Counted from the stretch's first letter, positions 8,631 through 17,550 are shown. The stretch: 53,069 bases of DNA from an uncultured SAR86 cluster bacterium (GCA_902561325.1 CACEOL010000007.1:1-53069), one strand, 5' to 3'. Notes: a model not told the origin generated them from the letters alone. Numbers and translations: made by a program.

Positions 8631-9199
8631 TAGTTGTTCAATTTATTTAAGGCTGTGTCCCAATCCTCTTGAAATAAAAATTCCATGATGGATAGGCCTT
8701 TATCTATGCATTGCAGACGATCTATTTTTTCCTCTTTTTTTCCTTTCTGAATCACGTACTTATTTACTTTTTTCTTATCACCTGGATGATCAATTCCAAT
8801 TCTAATTCTTTTAAATTCTTGTGATCCTAGATTTTCAAAAATACTTTTCAAACCATTGTGACCTCCATGTCCTCCGCCTGCTTTTAATTTGATTACTCCT
8901 GACTTCAAGTCAAGATCATCATGAATGACAATAATATTTTCTATATTCGTATTAAATTTATTTTTCAATAACTTTAAAGCTGATCCGCTATGATTCATAA
9001 AAATGGTGGGAATTGCAAAAATAACTTTTTTATCTTGGATAGCTACTTCTGCCAAAAAGGATTTTAAAGTTTTCTTTTCTTTTAAATCAAAAGAATATTT
9101 TTTTTGAGCTTCAAGGATAAAGTCTGTTCCAACATTATGCCTAGTATTAGAATATCTTGAACCTGGGTTACCTAGGCCAACGACTAGAAAAGAACTCAT
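8630..9199 (-). CDS. pth: Peptidyl-tRNA hydrolase
   Basis: Releases the peptide from peptidyl-tRNA that has dropped off ribosomes. Family motifs are intact: GLGNPGSRYSNTRHNVG with the catalytic His of TRHNVG, FMNHSG, HDDLDLKSG and GGGHGGHNGLKSI, and the RIRIGIDHPG loop. Length 189 is normal (E. coli 194). It sits between rplY (15-base gap) and ychF (1-base overlap), probably one transcript. Confidence 0.97.
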   Translation of the reverse strand: MSSFLVVGLGNPGSRYSNTRHNVGTDFILEAQKKYSFDLKEKKTLKSFLAEVAIQDKKVIFAIPTIFMNHSGSALKLLKNKFNTNIENIIVIHDDLDLKSGVIKLKAGGGHGGHNGLKSIFENLGSQEFKRIRIGIDHPGDKKKVNKYVIQKGKKEEKIDRLQCIDKGLSIMEFLFQEDWDTALNKLNN

Positions 9200-9214
9200 G
9201 AAAACTTGTGATAG

Positions 9215-9913
9215 TTAGTCTTTAGATTCTTCCTCAGAGCTACTCTCATCCGTAGCATCTTTAGTTTCAGACGCTTCATCAGTTGATTCTTCAGATTCGT
9301 CTTGTTCGCCTTCAGAAGGCTCATCATCAATATCAAGAGCAGCTCTAGTGACGTTTACACTTGCAACTGGTTGGTCTTGGTTATTAAGAATATTTGTACT
9401 TAGAGAAACTCCTTCAGGAAGGATAATTTGAGACTGCATAACGTTTGAACCTATTTCTAGATCTTTCATATCAATCTCGATGAATTCTGGAAGATTTTGG
9501 GCATTACAAGTCAATTCAATTTCATTTTTAAGATGTGAAATCATCCCGCCTTGTTGTTTCACTCCGATACAAATCTCTTCATTAATAAATTTTAGAGGCA
9601 CATTAATTGTGATGTTAGTCTTTTCACTTACTGCTAGAAAATCGACGTGAATCGGTTTGTCATTGGAAGGGTTAACTTGAACTTCTTTCAAAATGACTTT
9701 TAGAGCACCATCATTTTGGTTTAACTCAATCACTTGAGAAAAAATACTGGGATTTTCAAGAATTTTTACTAAATCTTTTTCTAAAACTTTAACCAGTCTA
9801 GCATCGTTTTCTTGACCATAAACTATCGCAGGAATCTCTCCTGATTTTCTTAAGATTTTTGCTGAAATATTATTTTCTCTTATTTCGGCAGATATAGATG
9901 TTGATTCACTCAT
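9215..9913 (-). CDS. rplY: 50S ribosomal protein L25/Ctc (bL25, long form)
   Basis: 5S rRNA-binding protein. The N-terminal L25 domain has GEIPAIVYGQ and later VQVNPSNDKPIHVDFLAV; a second Ctc/TL5-type beta domain follows, with ISHLKNEIELTCNAQNLPEFIEID. Length 232 marks the long CTC form, not the 94-residue E. coli protein. The last 40 or so residues are an acidic, Ser/Glu-rich, probably disordered tail. Gene order prs-rplY-pth supports the call; prs ends 2 bases upstream of its start. Confidence 0.93.
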   Translation of the reverse strand: MSESTSISAEIRENNISAKILRKSGEIPAIVYGQENDARLVKVLEKDLVKILENPSIFSQVIELNQNDGALKVILKEVQVNPSNDKPIHVDFLAVSEKTNITINVPLKFINEEICIGVKQQGGMISHLKNEIELTCNAQNLPEFIEIDMKDLEIGSNVMQSQIILPEGVSLSTNILNNQDQPVASVNVTRAALDIDDEPSEGEQDESEESTDEASETKDATDESSSEEESKD

Positions 9914-9915
9914 TT

Positions 9916-10869
9916 TTATAAAAACATTTGGCTAATAGATTCTTCTTTATTAACCCTATTTATAGCTTCAGCTATAGTCTTATCCATAGAAATGGTTTTA
10001 ATCTTTTTAGTTGATGAGGCCATTTCTGAAAGCGGAATTGTATCAGTAACTATTAATTCGTCTAGTCTTGAATTACTAATATTTTTTAAAGCATTTCCGG
10101 AAAGGACTGCATGAGTAGCGTAACTTACAACCTTTTTAGCACCAGACTCTTTTAAGGCTTCAGCAGCATTACAAATTGTTCCAGCCGTATCGATAATATC
10201 ATCAACAAGAATACATGTTTTGTTTTTTACATCTCCAATAACATTCATGACTTGAGATTGATTTTCCTTTTCTCTTCTTTTATCAATAATTGCTAAATCA
10301 GCATCATCTAAAAACTTAGCCAATGCTCTTGCTCTAACTACTCCTCCAACATCGGGAGAAACCACCATTTGATTTTTATATTTCGTCTTAACGATGTGAT
10401 CAAAAATTACACTTGTTCCATAAACATTATCAACTGGAATATTGAAGAAGCCTTGAATTTGATCAGAGTGCAGTTCGATAGTAAGGACTCTGTTGGCACC
10501 AGCACTTTGCAACATATCAGCTACTAATTTTGCACTTATTGGAACTCTTTCAGATCTAACTCTCCGATCCTGTCGAGCATATCCAAAATAAGGTATCACT
10601 GCAGTAATCCGTGATGCCGAAGCACGCCTCAAAGCATCAATCATAATAATTAATTCCATTAGATTATCATTCGCTGGAAAACAAGTAGACTGAACAATAA
10701 AAACATCCTTTCCCCTTACATTTTCTTCAATCTTGATATTCATCTCCTGATCGCTAAATCTCCCTACAGTTGCTTTTCCAAGAGGTTTATTAAGTTTTTT
10801 AACAATTTTTTTTGCTAGACCAGGATTTGAATTTCCGGAGAAAATAACTAAGTTGTTTTTAGAATTCAT
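9916..10869 (-). CDS. prs: Ribose-phosphate pyrophosphokinase (PRPP synthase)
   Basis: Makes 5-phosphoribosyl 1-pyrophosphate from ribose 5-phosphate and ATP for nucleotide and His biosynthesis. Visible motifs: [45 protein letters not shown], the metal-binding [11 protein letters not shown], and the PRPP loop [15 protein letters not shown] 10869 gives 317 residues, near the family length (315). A longer reading start at 10905 would run through tRNA-Gln and is rejected. The ATG is 9 bases after the tRNA CCA end, with leader AAAATAAAA and no Shine-Dalgarno. Confidence 0.97.
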   Translation of the reverse strand: MNSKNNLVIFSGNSNPGLAKKIVKKLNKPLGKATVGRFSDQEMNIKIEENVRGKDVFIVQSTCFPANDNLMELIIMIDALRRASASRITAVIPYFGYARQDRRVRSERVPISAKLVADMLQSAGANRVLTIELHSDQIQGFFNIPVDNVYGTSVIFDHIVKTKYKNQMVVSPDVGGVVRARALAKFLDDADLAIIDKRREKENQSQVMNVIGDVKNKTCILVDDIIDTAGTICNAAEALKESGAKKVVSYATHAVLSGNALKNISNSRLDELIVTDTIPLSEMASSTKKIKTISMDKTIAEAINRVNKEESISQMFL

Positions 10870-10878
10870 TTTTATTTT

Positions 10879-10953
10879 TGGCTGGGGTGGATGGATTCGA
10901 ACCATCGCATGGCGGCATCAAAAGCCGCTGCCTTACCGCTTGGCTACACCCCA
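10879..10953 (-). tRNA. tRNA-Gln (UUG)
   Basis: On the minus strand the cloverleaf has acceptor TGGGGTG/CACCCCA, D-arm TAGCCAAGCGGTAAGGCA, anticodon loop CTTTTGA with anticodon TTG, a T-arm with GGTTCGAATCC, discriminator G and encoded CCA (10879-10881). It matches gammaproteobacterial tRNA-Gln closely. It lies inside the ispE-prs transcription unit, a known arrangement. Its first ten nucleotides also encode the end of ispE: the ispE UAG stop is tRNA nucleotides 8-10. Processing by RNase P would therefore cut the ispE message upstream of its stop codon. Confidence 0.97.
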
Positions 10954-11759
10954 GAATTAAGCAGTTCATTTAATAAAGGCGATTTGTTAATAGTATTAGT
11001 AATAACATATGCTAGTTTTCTTGGTGCATTATCCATTATTTCCTTTCCCTCTTCAAAAGAATTAATTTTTGTGAACATACTACTTCCTGTTCCAGAGATA
11101 CTTACTTCTTTATATTTGCTTAAAAAGTCATATGCTTCTTTGACAAGAGGATAATTAAACAAAACCCACTCTTCAAAATAGTTTACCTTTGTACTATCTC
11201 TTTTATTTGAAATTTCCTCAAATGTTACAGCTTTAAAAGCATCTTTTGTGGATATTGAACATCCAGGAAAAAGAATCATGACTAAATCTTCTGGAAATTC
11301 CTTAGGTTCAATTATCTCTCCTATTCCTGAGACTCTTCCAGAGAGGCCTTTTAAAAAAAATGGTATATCCGAACCTAAAGATTTTCCTAGATCTACCAAA
11401 ACATCTAAGGATAAATTGAGATTTGCGAGACTATTAACTGCAAGCATTACAGTTGCCGCATTAGAACTTCCGCCCCCAAGTCCAGAGCCGAGAGGAATGT
11501 TTTTCTCAATTTTTACAGAATAATTAAGCTGGGTATCACAAAAGGACTCAATCGTCTTCAAAGCTTCAGTAACTAAATTTTCTTGTTGAGACAGCTGAAT
11601 TTTTGTTGTAGAAACTGAAAGTTTATTTGAGGAAAAAATCTCGACTTTGTCTCCCCAATTTAAAAATTGAAAATCTGAATCTATATCATGGTAGCCATCC
11701 AATCTCTTTCTGATTAATTTCAAAGATAAATTAATTTTCGCTGGAGAACTAAATATCAT
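10944..11759 (-). CDS. ispE: 4-diphosphocytidyl-2-C-methyl-D-erythritol kinase
   Basis: GHMP-family kinase of the MEP isoprenoid pathway, phosphorylating the 2-OH of CDP-methylerythritol. The N-terminal SPAKINLSLKLIRKRLDGYHDI and the ATP loop PLGSGLGGGSSNAATV identify it, with ISGTGSSMF near the C-terminus. Length 271 is slightly under E. coli (283). Its start overlaps the lolB end by 11 bases. Its final codons run into tRNA-Gln: the overlap is 10 bases and the stop TAG (10946-10944) lies in the mature tRNA. Confidence 0.96.
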   Translation of the reverse strand: MIFSSPAKINLSLKLIRKRLDGYHDIDSDFQFLNWGDKVEIFSSNKLSVSTTKIQLSQQENLVTEALKTIESFCDTQLNYSVKIEKNIPLGSGLGGGSSNAATVMLAVNSLANLNLSLDVLVDLGKSLGSDIPFFLKGLSGRVSGIGEIIEPKEFPEDLVMILFPGCSISTKDAFKAVTFEEISNKRDSTKVNYFEEWVLFNYPLVKEAYDFLSKYKEVSISGTGSSMFTKINSFEEGKEIMDNAPRKLAYVITNTINKSPLLNELLNSGV

Positions 11760-12189
11760 AGAGTTTCATTGAGAATCTAAATTTTTGAAAATTTCCTTGA
11801 ATAATTAGACCTGTTTTATTAGATAAATGCTTTTTTAGTTTAAGATTTTGTAATGAAAAATTCTGGCATTCGATATTTGTACATTTGAAGAAGAACCATT
11901 TAAGAAATAACTTCAAATCAGACTCTCTTATGATGTTTTCATATTTAAAGTTAGTTTTGATTTCTTCATCTTTAAACGAAATATTAAAGTCTTTACTCAA
12001 ACCATCTAAATTCAATTTAATTTTTTTCTCATCTTCACTGACATTTATGATTCCTGAGAAATATTCAGAATTCGAAGCAAGAGAAAACTTACCTTTTTTA
12101 AAAAAATTATCTTCTTTAATTTCGATTGTTGCACACGAAAAGAGATAAAAAATCAAAAAAAGATAATAAACTAAAAACGATTTTTTCAT
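11749..12189 (-). CDS. lolB: LolB-like outer-membrane lipoprotein (short)
   Basis: Probable outer-membrane receptor that inserts lipoproteins delivered by LolA. A 17-19 residue hydrophobic signal ends in the lipobox LFSC followed by ATIEIKE. The remainder is a beta-rich, Lys-rich domain with alternating hydrophobic residues, as in the LolB half-barrel. Sequence identity is weak and the product is 146 residues against about 207 in E. coli, so the call rests mainly on lipobox plus position directly upstream of ispE and divergent from prfA, the standard lolB place. The usual hemA neighbour is absent. Confidence 0.68.
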   Translation of the reverse strand: MKKSFLVYYLFLIFYLFSCATIEIKEDNFFKKGKFSLASNSEYFSGIINVSEDEKKIKLNLDGLSKDFNISFKDEEIKTNFKYENIIRESDLKLFLKWFFFKCTNIECQNFSLQNLKLKKHLSNKTGLIIQGNFQKFRFSMKLYDI

Positions 12190-12208
12190 ATGTAAGGAGT
12201 CTAGATAC

Positions 12209-12214
12209 TATAAT
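12209..12214 (+). promoter_or_regulatory. Probable -10 box of prfA, implying a leaderless mRNA
   Basis: A perfect TATAAT ends 7 bases before the prfA ATG (12222), so transcription would be predicted to start on the A of the start codon. No good -35 is seen at normal spacing (TTTTCA at 12183 is 20 bases away). AAGGAG at 12194-12199 lies upstream of the -10 and is 22 bases from the ATG, too far to serve as Shine-Dalgarno. The lolB/prfA gap is only 32 bases. Confidence 0.45.
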
Positions 12215-12221
12215 AGTTTTT

Positions 12222-13313
12222 ATGCTGGAGTCGGTAAAAAAGAAACTAGAAGAAATTCAAATTAAATTTTCCCAAATGGAATCTGAGCTCTCAAAGCCAG
12301 AAACAATAGAAAATCAAATCAAGTTTACGTCTATTTCAAAAGAATATTCAAACTTAAAACCTATTGTTGATAGTTTTAGCGAATTTAAATCTATTGAGGA
12401 AAATATTGATGAATCAAATAAACTTTTGAATGATTCGGATAGTGAAATTAGAGCCTTAGCTCAAGAAGAAATAGAAAGTCTCAAAAATAAAAAAGACTCG
12501 TTAGAAGAAAATTTAAAAAAAATGCTGTTACCAAAAGATCGAAATGACGAAAAAAATGCATTTATAGAGATTCGAGCTGGTACAGGAGGCGATGAAGCAG
12601 GACTATTTACTGGCGATTTATTTAGGATGTTTTCCAGACTATCAGAAAGACGCAAATGGCAAATAGAAATCATTAGCTCTAGAGAAAGCGAAAAAGGAGG
12701 TTTCAAAGAAATAGTATCTAAAATTACTGGAAGAGGTGCTTATGGTTTTCTCAAATATGAATCAGGAATACACAGGGTTCAAAGGGTTCCTGAAACGGAA
12801 TCACAAGGCAGAATTCATACTTCAGCATGTTCAGTAGCCGTCCTGCCAGAGGCAGATGAACAGGAAAACATAAACATTGATAAGTCAGAAATTAGAGTTG
12901 ATACTTTTCGAGCATCTGGCGCAGGAGGACAGCACGTTAATAAAACTGATTCGGCAGTTAGGCTGACACATATTCCATCTGGAATTGTTGTTGAGTGTCA
13001 GGATGGAAGATCGCAACATAAGAATAAAGAGAAAGCTATGTCTTTACTTCAAAGTAAATTGAATGAAGCAGCCTTAGAAGAACAAGCTAAAGAATTAGAC
13101 TCTCAAAGAAAAATCATGGTCGGCAGTGGCGATAGGTCAGAAAAAATTAGAACTTATAATTTTCCTCAAAGCAGAGTCACTGATCACAGAATAGAATTTT
13201 CGGTACATAATTTGGAAGAATTTTTAGATGGCGACATGGAAATTATGCTTTCAGCCCTTACAGAAGAGAATGAAGCAAAAAAACTTATAAACTTAGAAAA
13301 TGAACCTACCTGA
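12222..13313 (+). CDS. prfA: Peptide chain release factor 1
   Basis: Recognises UAA and UAG and triggers peptide release. The stop-codon-reading tripeptide is PET in HRVQRVPETESQG (PxT family), and the catalytic GGQ is at residues 235-237 (RASGAGGQHVNKTDSAV). ATG 12222 aligns the N-terminus with other RF1 proteins (MLESVKKKLEEIQ) and gives 363 residues; upstream in-frame codons would extend into lolB. The TGA stop overlaps the prmC ATG by one base. The GGQ Gln is presumably methylated by PrmC, encoded next. Confidence 0.97.
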   Translation: MLESVKKKLEEIQIKFSQMESELSKPETIENQIKFTSISKEYSNLKPIVDSFSEFKSIEENIDESNKLLNDSDSEIRALAQEEIESLKNKKDSLEENLKKMLLPKDRNDEKNAFIEIRAGTGGDEAGLFTGDLFRMFSRLSERRKWQIEIISSRESEKGGFKEIVSKITGRGAYGFLKYESGIHRVQRVPETESQGRIHTSACSVAVLPEADEQENINIDKSEIRVDTFRASGAGGQHVNKTDSAVRLTHIPSGIVVECQDGRSQHKNKEKAMSLLQSKLNEAALEEQAKELDSQRKIMVGSGDRSEKIRTYNFPQSRVTDHRIEFSVHNLEEFLDGDMEIMLSALTEENEAKKLINLENEPT

Positions 13314-14122
13314 TGCTTCTTAAGGATAAGTTAATAGAAACTAAAAACAAAATTGATAGTCCTGATGCTGAAATTATTTTTCAACATGTTCTTAAAATAA
13401 ATAAAGCAAAAATTTATTCAGATATAAAAAAAGAAATTAATAAAAAAGATTTAAGGTCTATTGACCTAATGGTCGAAGAGAGATTAAAAGGGAAACCACT
13501 AGCTTATTTAATAGGAAAGAAAGGGTTTTGGAAAAATAATTTTATTGTCACTCCAGATGTCCTGGTTCCGCGTCCAGAAACTGAAGCATTGGTAGAAGCA
13601 ATTCTTAATGAAAATCTTCAAGGCAAAACCCTTCTTGAGCTTGGAACAGGGTCTGGAGTGATTTCTATATCCATCGCTCAAGAAAATAGAGATTGTTTTA
13701 TTTTTGCAACAGATATTTCCATTAGAAGTATCTTGGTGGCAAAACAAAATGCATCAAAGTTTTGCTGTGAAAACATAATTTTTTTAAATCACGACTGGAA
13801 TAATGAATGGCTTTTTCCTCGGGTAGATTACCTAATTTCTAATCCTCCTTATGTAGATAAAGAGGCAACTACTGGTGAAGAAGAAGGGATTTGGCATGAA
13901 CCAGAAAAAGCTTTATTTTCAAAAGATAAAGGCCTATCTGATTTAAAATTAATATTATCTAAAGGAAAAAATTTCTTAAATGAAAATGGTAAAGTCTATT
14001 TAGAACATGCTCCTAATCAATACGAAGAATTAAATAAATTTGCACTGAAAAATGGGTATCTTAATTTTTCGAATTTAAATGATTTAAATGGAGATAAAAG
14101 AGTTTCGGTCTATCAATGTTAA
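13313..14122 (+). CDS. prmC: Release-factor glutamine methyltransferase PrmC
   Basis: SAM-dependent enzyme that N5-methylates the GGQ Gln of release factors. It shows the Rossmann SAM loop LLELGTGSGVISI, the catalytic NPPY in YLISNPPYVDKEA and VPRPETEALVEAI typical of the family. Length 269 (E. coli 277). It overlaps prfA by one base and the next gene by 7 bases. The prfA-prmC pair is conserved. Confidence 0.96.
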   Translation: MLLKDKLIETKNKIDSPDAEIIFQHVLKINKAKIYSDIKKEINKKDLRSIDLMVEERLKGKPLAYLIGKKGFWKNNFIVTPDVLVPRPETEALVEAILNENLQGKTLLELGTGSGVISISIAQENRDCFIFATDISIRSILVAKQNASKFCCENIIFLNHDWNNEWLFPRVDYLISNPPYVDKEATTGEEEGIWHEPEKALFSKDKGLSDLKLILSKGKNFLNENGKVYLEHAPNQYEELNKFALKNGYLNFSNLNDLNGDKRVSVYQC

Positions 14123-14853
14123 AAGAAGAATTATTAAGATATAGCAGACATATTATGTTGCCTGAAATAGACATTGAAGGGCAGGAAAAAATTAATAATA
14201 TGTCCTTGGCATTTATAGGCATGGGTGGCTTAGGATGCTCTGCCTCTCTTTATTCAGCTTTATCTGGATTCGGTAAAATCAAAATAATAGACTTTGACTT
14301 TGTAGAAGCTTCAAACTTACAAAGGCAAATTCTTTTTGATGAAAATGACTTATCAAAAAATAAAGCCACTACCTCAGTAAAAAAATTATCTCAATTAAAT
14401 CCTTTTGTTGAACTAACAGGATTAGAGGAAAAAATTGATTCTGAAAACATCAAATATCTTCTGAAGGATTCGGAAATAATTCTTGATTGTTCTGATAATT
14501 TTGAAACAAGAAAAATTGTAAATAGATATTGCGTAAAACATAGCAAAATTCTCATTTCTGGATCTTCTATAGCTTGGAAAGGACAATTGGGCTGCTTTGA
14601 TTTAAGAGATGATAAGAATTCTTGCTATGAATGTTTATTTGAAGATCTTGAGAACGAAGATTTATCATGCAGAGAGTCTGCGATTGCTTCTCCGTTAGTT
14701 GGAGCCATAGGTTCTTTAATGGCAATTGAAGTAATAAAAGCAACTATAGAAAAAAATTTTGAATCTTATTTTATGATTTTTGATTCGTTGAAAGGAGTTT
14801 TTAAAAAAGTTGATATCCATAAAAATCCAGAATGTAGGATATGTAGAATCTAA
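14116..14853 (+). CDS. MoeB/ThiF-family adenylyltransferase
   Basis: E1-like enzyme that adenylates the C-terminal GG of a sulfur-carrier protein (MoaD or ThiS type). It has the N-terminal RYSRHIMLPEI, nucleotide loop GMGGLG (35-40), NLQRQILF, and the two Cys pairs of the structural zinc site (CYEC and CRIC at the end), plus SPLVGAIGSLMAIEVIK. Length 245 fits MoeB/ThiF/HesA. Sequence alone does not separate MoeB from ThiF; the downstream location from prfA-prmC is a place where moeB occurs in other gammaproteobacteria. No carrier-protein gene is nearby. Confidence 0.88.
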   Translation: MLKEELLRYSRHIMLPEIDIEGQEKINNMSLAFIGMGGLGCSASLYSALSGFGKIKIIDFDFVEASNLQRQILFDENDLSKNKATTSVKKLSQLNPFVELTGLEEKIDSENIKYLLKDSEIILDCSDNFETRKIVNRYCVKHSKILISGSSIAWKGQLGCFDLRDDKNSCYECLFEDLENEDLSCRESAIASPLVGAIGSLMAIEVIKATIEKNFESYFMIFDSLKGVFKKVDIHKNPECRICRI

Positions 14854-14856
14854 ATC

Positions 14857-15912
14857 ATGTTTAAAGGCTATATAGAAGGTTATTATTCTCGTAGGCTACC
14901 AATTGATGCCTTTAAAGACTTAAAGGCACCAATTTCTCATTACTTTTATGGACCGAAAGAAGATATTTATTTACGTCATCGATGGCAGGAACTTGATAAA
15001 AATCTTAAGAGAAGAATTCTTCCAAAAAAAATCAAGCAAGTTTATTGCGTTTCTCCTACTTCAGAATTTTTTAAAGATAGCAAAAAAAATCTAACTCTTT
15101 TGAAAAGAAAATTGTCTCATGCTCTTGAGAAGGCAGGCTTTGATGAAATAGCAATTTTCTTCGATGACATTGATATTACTAATTTTGGGCAGGAAGCTAC
15201 AGATAAAGATTTAGGAAAAAAACATGCAGAAGTTTTAAATGAAGTTTCTATGCACTTTCCAAAACAAAAAAATATGTGGTTTTGTCCGTCAATTTATAAT
15301 TTATCTTTATCAAAGGGGATATTCGATGAAGGATATCTAGGAGGGCTAAAAGAAAATTTAAATAAGCGCATAGTTATTTTTTGGACAGGAGATAATGTTA
15401 TAAGCGAAAAGATTGATAATTCATCTTTAAAGTCTATTCAAGATTTTTTTAAAAATCCTATAGCCATTTGGGATAATTTTTATGCAAATGATTATTGCCC
15501 AAGTAGATTGTTTCTAGGTCCCTTAAAGGGAAGATCTTTAAACAAATCAATAGTTGGACATTTTCTCAATGGAACTGGTTTAAAAGAAACAGACAAATTT
15601 TTATTAAATTATTTATTTAACCCAAAGCAGAAAGTTCCTTATTTACCCAAAGAATTAAAACCAATCTTCGCTGACCCCTTTAAGAAGTTAAACGAAAAGG
15701 AATTACAGTGCGCTTTAAATATTAGTAAAAAATCAATTCGATTTATTTTTGAAAACCCTCTTGATGAAATTTTATTGGAATGGAAACCATTTTTAATGTC
15801 TTCTTTAAACGATATAAAACTTTTTCATTTAGAATCAAAAAAAGAGGTTGAAGGATTTCTTGAGCGAAGATATTCTCCTTTATTCGTAAAGGGTTTAACA
15901 AAAAAAAGGTGA
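14857..15912 (+). CDS. GH84 beta-N-acetylglucosaminidase (O-GlcNAcase-type), no signal peptide
   Basis: Retaining hexosaminidase that uses substrate-assisted catalysis on beta-linked GlcNAc. Family motifs appear in order: GYIEGYYSRR (4-13, usual GxxEGFYG), HYFYGPKEDIYLRHRW (28-43), the catalytic Asp pair in FFDDID (Asp103-Asp104), FWTG (175-178), IWDNFYANDY (204-213, the sugar-binding Asn and Asp) and LFLGPLKGR (218-226). The WDN-NDY and LFLGP blocks closely resemble animal O-GlcNAcase. At 351 residues it is a catalytic domain alone, with no export signal or carbohydrate-binding module, so it should act in the cytoplasm. The natural substrate is unknown. It sits 3 bases after the moeB-like gene and 4 before an acyl-CoA ligase. 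Confidence 0.9.
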   Translation: MFKGYIEGYYSRRLPIDAFKDLKAPISHYFYGPKEDIYLRHRWQELDKNLKRRILPKKIKQVYCVSPTSEFFKDSKKNLTLLKRKLSHALEKAGFDEIAIFFDDIDITNFGQEATDKDLGKKHAEVLNEVSMHFPKQKNMWFCPSIYNLSLSKGIFDEGYLGGLKENLNKRIVIFWTGDNVISEKIDNSSLKSIQDFFKNPIAIWDNFYANDYCPSRLFLGPLKGRSLNKSIVGHFLNGTGLKETDKFLLNYLFNPKQKVPYLPKELKPIFADPFKKLNEKELQCALNISKKSIRFIFENPLDEILLEWKPFLMSSLNDIKLFHLESKKEVEGFLERRYSPLFVKGLTKKR

Positions 15913-15916
15913 GATT

Positions 15917-17533
15917 ATGTTAGGGAATATGATGAATGAACAACTTCTAATTTCAGGAGTTTTAGAACATGCTATAAAAAATAACGCCAATACAGAAATA
16001 GTAAGCAACACTGTAGAAGGAGGCATACACAGATATACCATCAAGGACTCTGCAAAAAGATCAAAGAAATTGGCCAATGCTTTGCTTAATTTGAATATTA
16101 AAGAGGGGGATATAATTGCCACAATGGCAGTCAATAGCTATCGCCATTTAGAACTTTATTTTGGTATTTCTGGATTGGGAGCCGTTCTTCATACTCTTAA
16201 TCCAAGATTGTTTCCAGATGACATTAAGTACATTGTTAATCATGCCGAAGATAAATATATCTTTGTTGATGCGCCTTTCTTACCAATCATAGAAAATGTC
16301 ATTTCTGACCTTAAAACAGTTAAAGGAATTGTGGTACTTACTGATAAGGAGCACATGCCATCTTCATCAATTAAAAATCTCATTTGTTATGAAGATTTTA
16401 TTGCTGATGAATCTGAAGAAATAGTTTGGCCTGAATTTGATGAGAATACAGCATCATCATTGTGTTATACATCTGGTACAACTGGAAATCCTAAGGGAGT
16501 TCTTTATTCTCACAGATCAACAGTTTTGCATGCTTGGTATGCTACTGCTGGGAATGCAATGAATTTAACTTCTGAAACTGTCTTGCTTCCTGTAGTGCCA
16601 ATGTTTCATGTTAACGCGTGGGGAATTCCATATGCCTCATTTATGTACGGTGCCAAAATGGTTTTTCCAGGTCCCTTCACTGATGGTGAATCAATTTGTA
16701 ATTTAATTACTTCTGAAAAAGTAAATCAGCTTATGGGAGTTCCTACGGTATGGCTTGACTTGCTGAATTATACTGAGAAGAACAATATCAAACTTGAGTC
16801 TGTAAATAGTGTTTTGGTTGGTGGTTCTGCTGCTCCAAAAGCTATGATTAAAGCCTTTCAAGAGAAACATGATTGTTTTTTACTTCATGGTTGGGGTATG
16901 ACAGAAATGAGTCCGCTTGGGACACTCAATTCCTACACTCCAGAGATGGATAGCATGGATCTTGAAGAAAGATATGAAATTCAAACAAGCCAAGGTAGGG
17001 CAGTTTACGGCTGTTCAATGAAAATAGTAAATGATGAAGGTGAGGTTCTTCCTAATGATGGAAAAACGTTTGGGAGACTTATGGTCAAAGGACCTGCAAT
17101 TATTGAACGTTACTTTAAGTCTAATGAGACTGCTCTTGAAGATGGATGGTTTGATACAGGAGACGTCGCAACGATAGATACTCATGGCTATATGAGAATA
17201 GTTGATAGAAGTAAAGATGTTATTAAATCTGGAGGAGAGTGGATTAGTTCTATTGATTTAGAAAATACGGCAGTTGGACATCCGGGAGTAGCAGAGGCAT
17301 GTGTTGTTGGAGTTGCTCATGCCAAATGGGACGAAAGACCTTTATTGTTTATTGTTAAAAATGGCTTGGAAGAATGTGATAAAGATTCAGTATTGGATTA
17401 CCTTTCTGATAAAGTAGCTAAGTGGTGGCTTCCTGATGACGTTATCTTTTTAGATGAGCTTCCTCACGGAGCAACAGGAAAACTTCTCAAGACAGGTTTG
17501 CGAGAAGATTACAAAAAACATTTAATGAAATAA
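15917..17533 (+). CDS. Fatty-acid/alkanoate-CoA ligase (AMP-forming)
   Basis: ANL-superfamily enzyme that activates a carboxylic acid to its acyl-CoA through an acyl-adenylate. The A3 loop is [13 protein letters not shown]5 is [10 protein letters not shown]8 is [13 protein letters not shown] with the [14 protein letters not shown] hinge, and the A10 Lys is in GATGKLLK. Length 538 and overall pattern suit the medium/long-chain subgroup that also contains DmdB (methylmercaptopropionate-CoA ligase), so the substrate cannot be fixed. AGGTGA at 15908 supports ATG 15917; AGGGA at 15922 would instead serve ATG 15932. The adjacent MaoC hydratase suggests acyl-CoA metabolism. Confidence 0.9.
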   Translation: MLGNMMNEQLLISGVLEHAIKNNANTEIVSNTVEGGIHRYTIKDSAKRSKKLANALLNLNIKEGDIIATMAVNSYRHLELYFGISGLGAVLHTLNPRLFPDDIKYIVNHAEDKYIFVDAPFLPIIENVISDLKTVKGIVVLTDKEHMPSSSIKNLICYEDFIADESEEIVWPEFDENTASSLCYTSGTTGNPKGVLYSHRSTVLHAWYATAGNAMNLTSETVLLPVVPMFHVNAWGIPYASFMYGAKMVFPGPFTDGESICNLITSEKVNQLMGVPTVWLDLLNYTEKNNIKLESVNSVLVGGSAAPKAMIKAFQEKHDCFLLHGWGMTEMSPLGTLNSYTPEMDSMDLEERYEIQTSQGRAVYGCSMKIVNDEGEVLPNDGKTFGRLMVKGPAIIERYFKSNETALEDGWFDTGDVATIDTHGYMRIVDRSKDVIKSGGEWISSIDLENTAVGHPGVAEACVVGVAHAKWDERPLLFIVKNGLEECDKDSVLDYLSDKVAKWWLPDDVIFLDELPHGATGKLLKTGLREDYKKHLMK

Positions 17534-17550
17534 AAAATAAGGAGAAAATA

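Noticed and set aside
10870..10905. An N-terminal extension of prs starting at 10905
   Set aside because: It would be translated through tRNA-Gln and adds residues not found in PRPP synthases; ATG 10869 matches the family N-terminus.
12126..12221. A longer prfA start at 12126
   Set aside because: The extra residues overlap lolB on the other strand and have no family match; MLESVKKKLEEI at 12222 aligns with known RF1.
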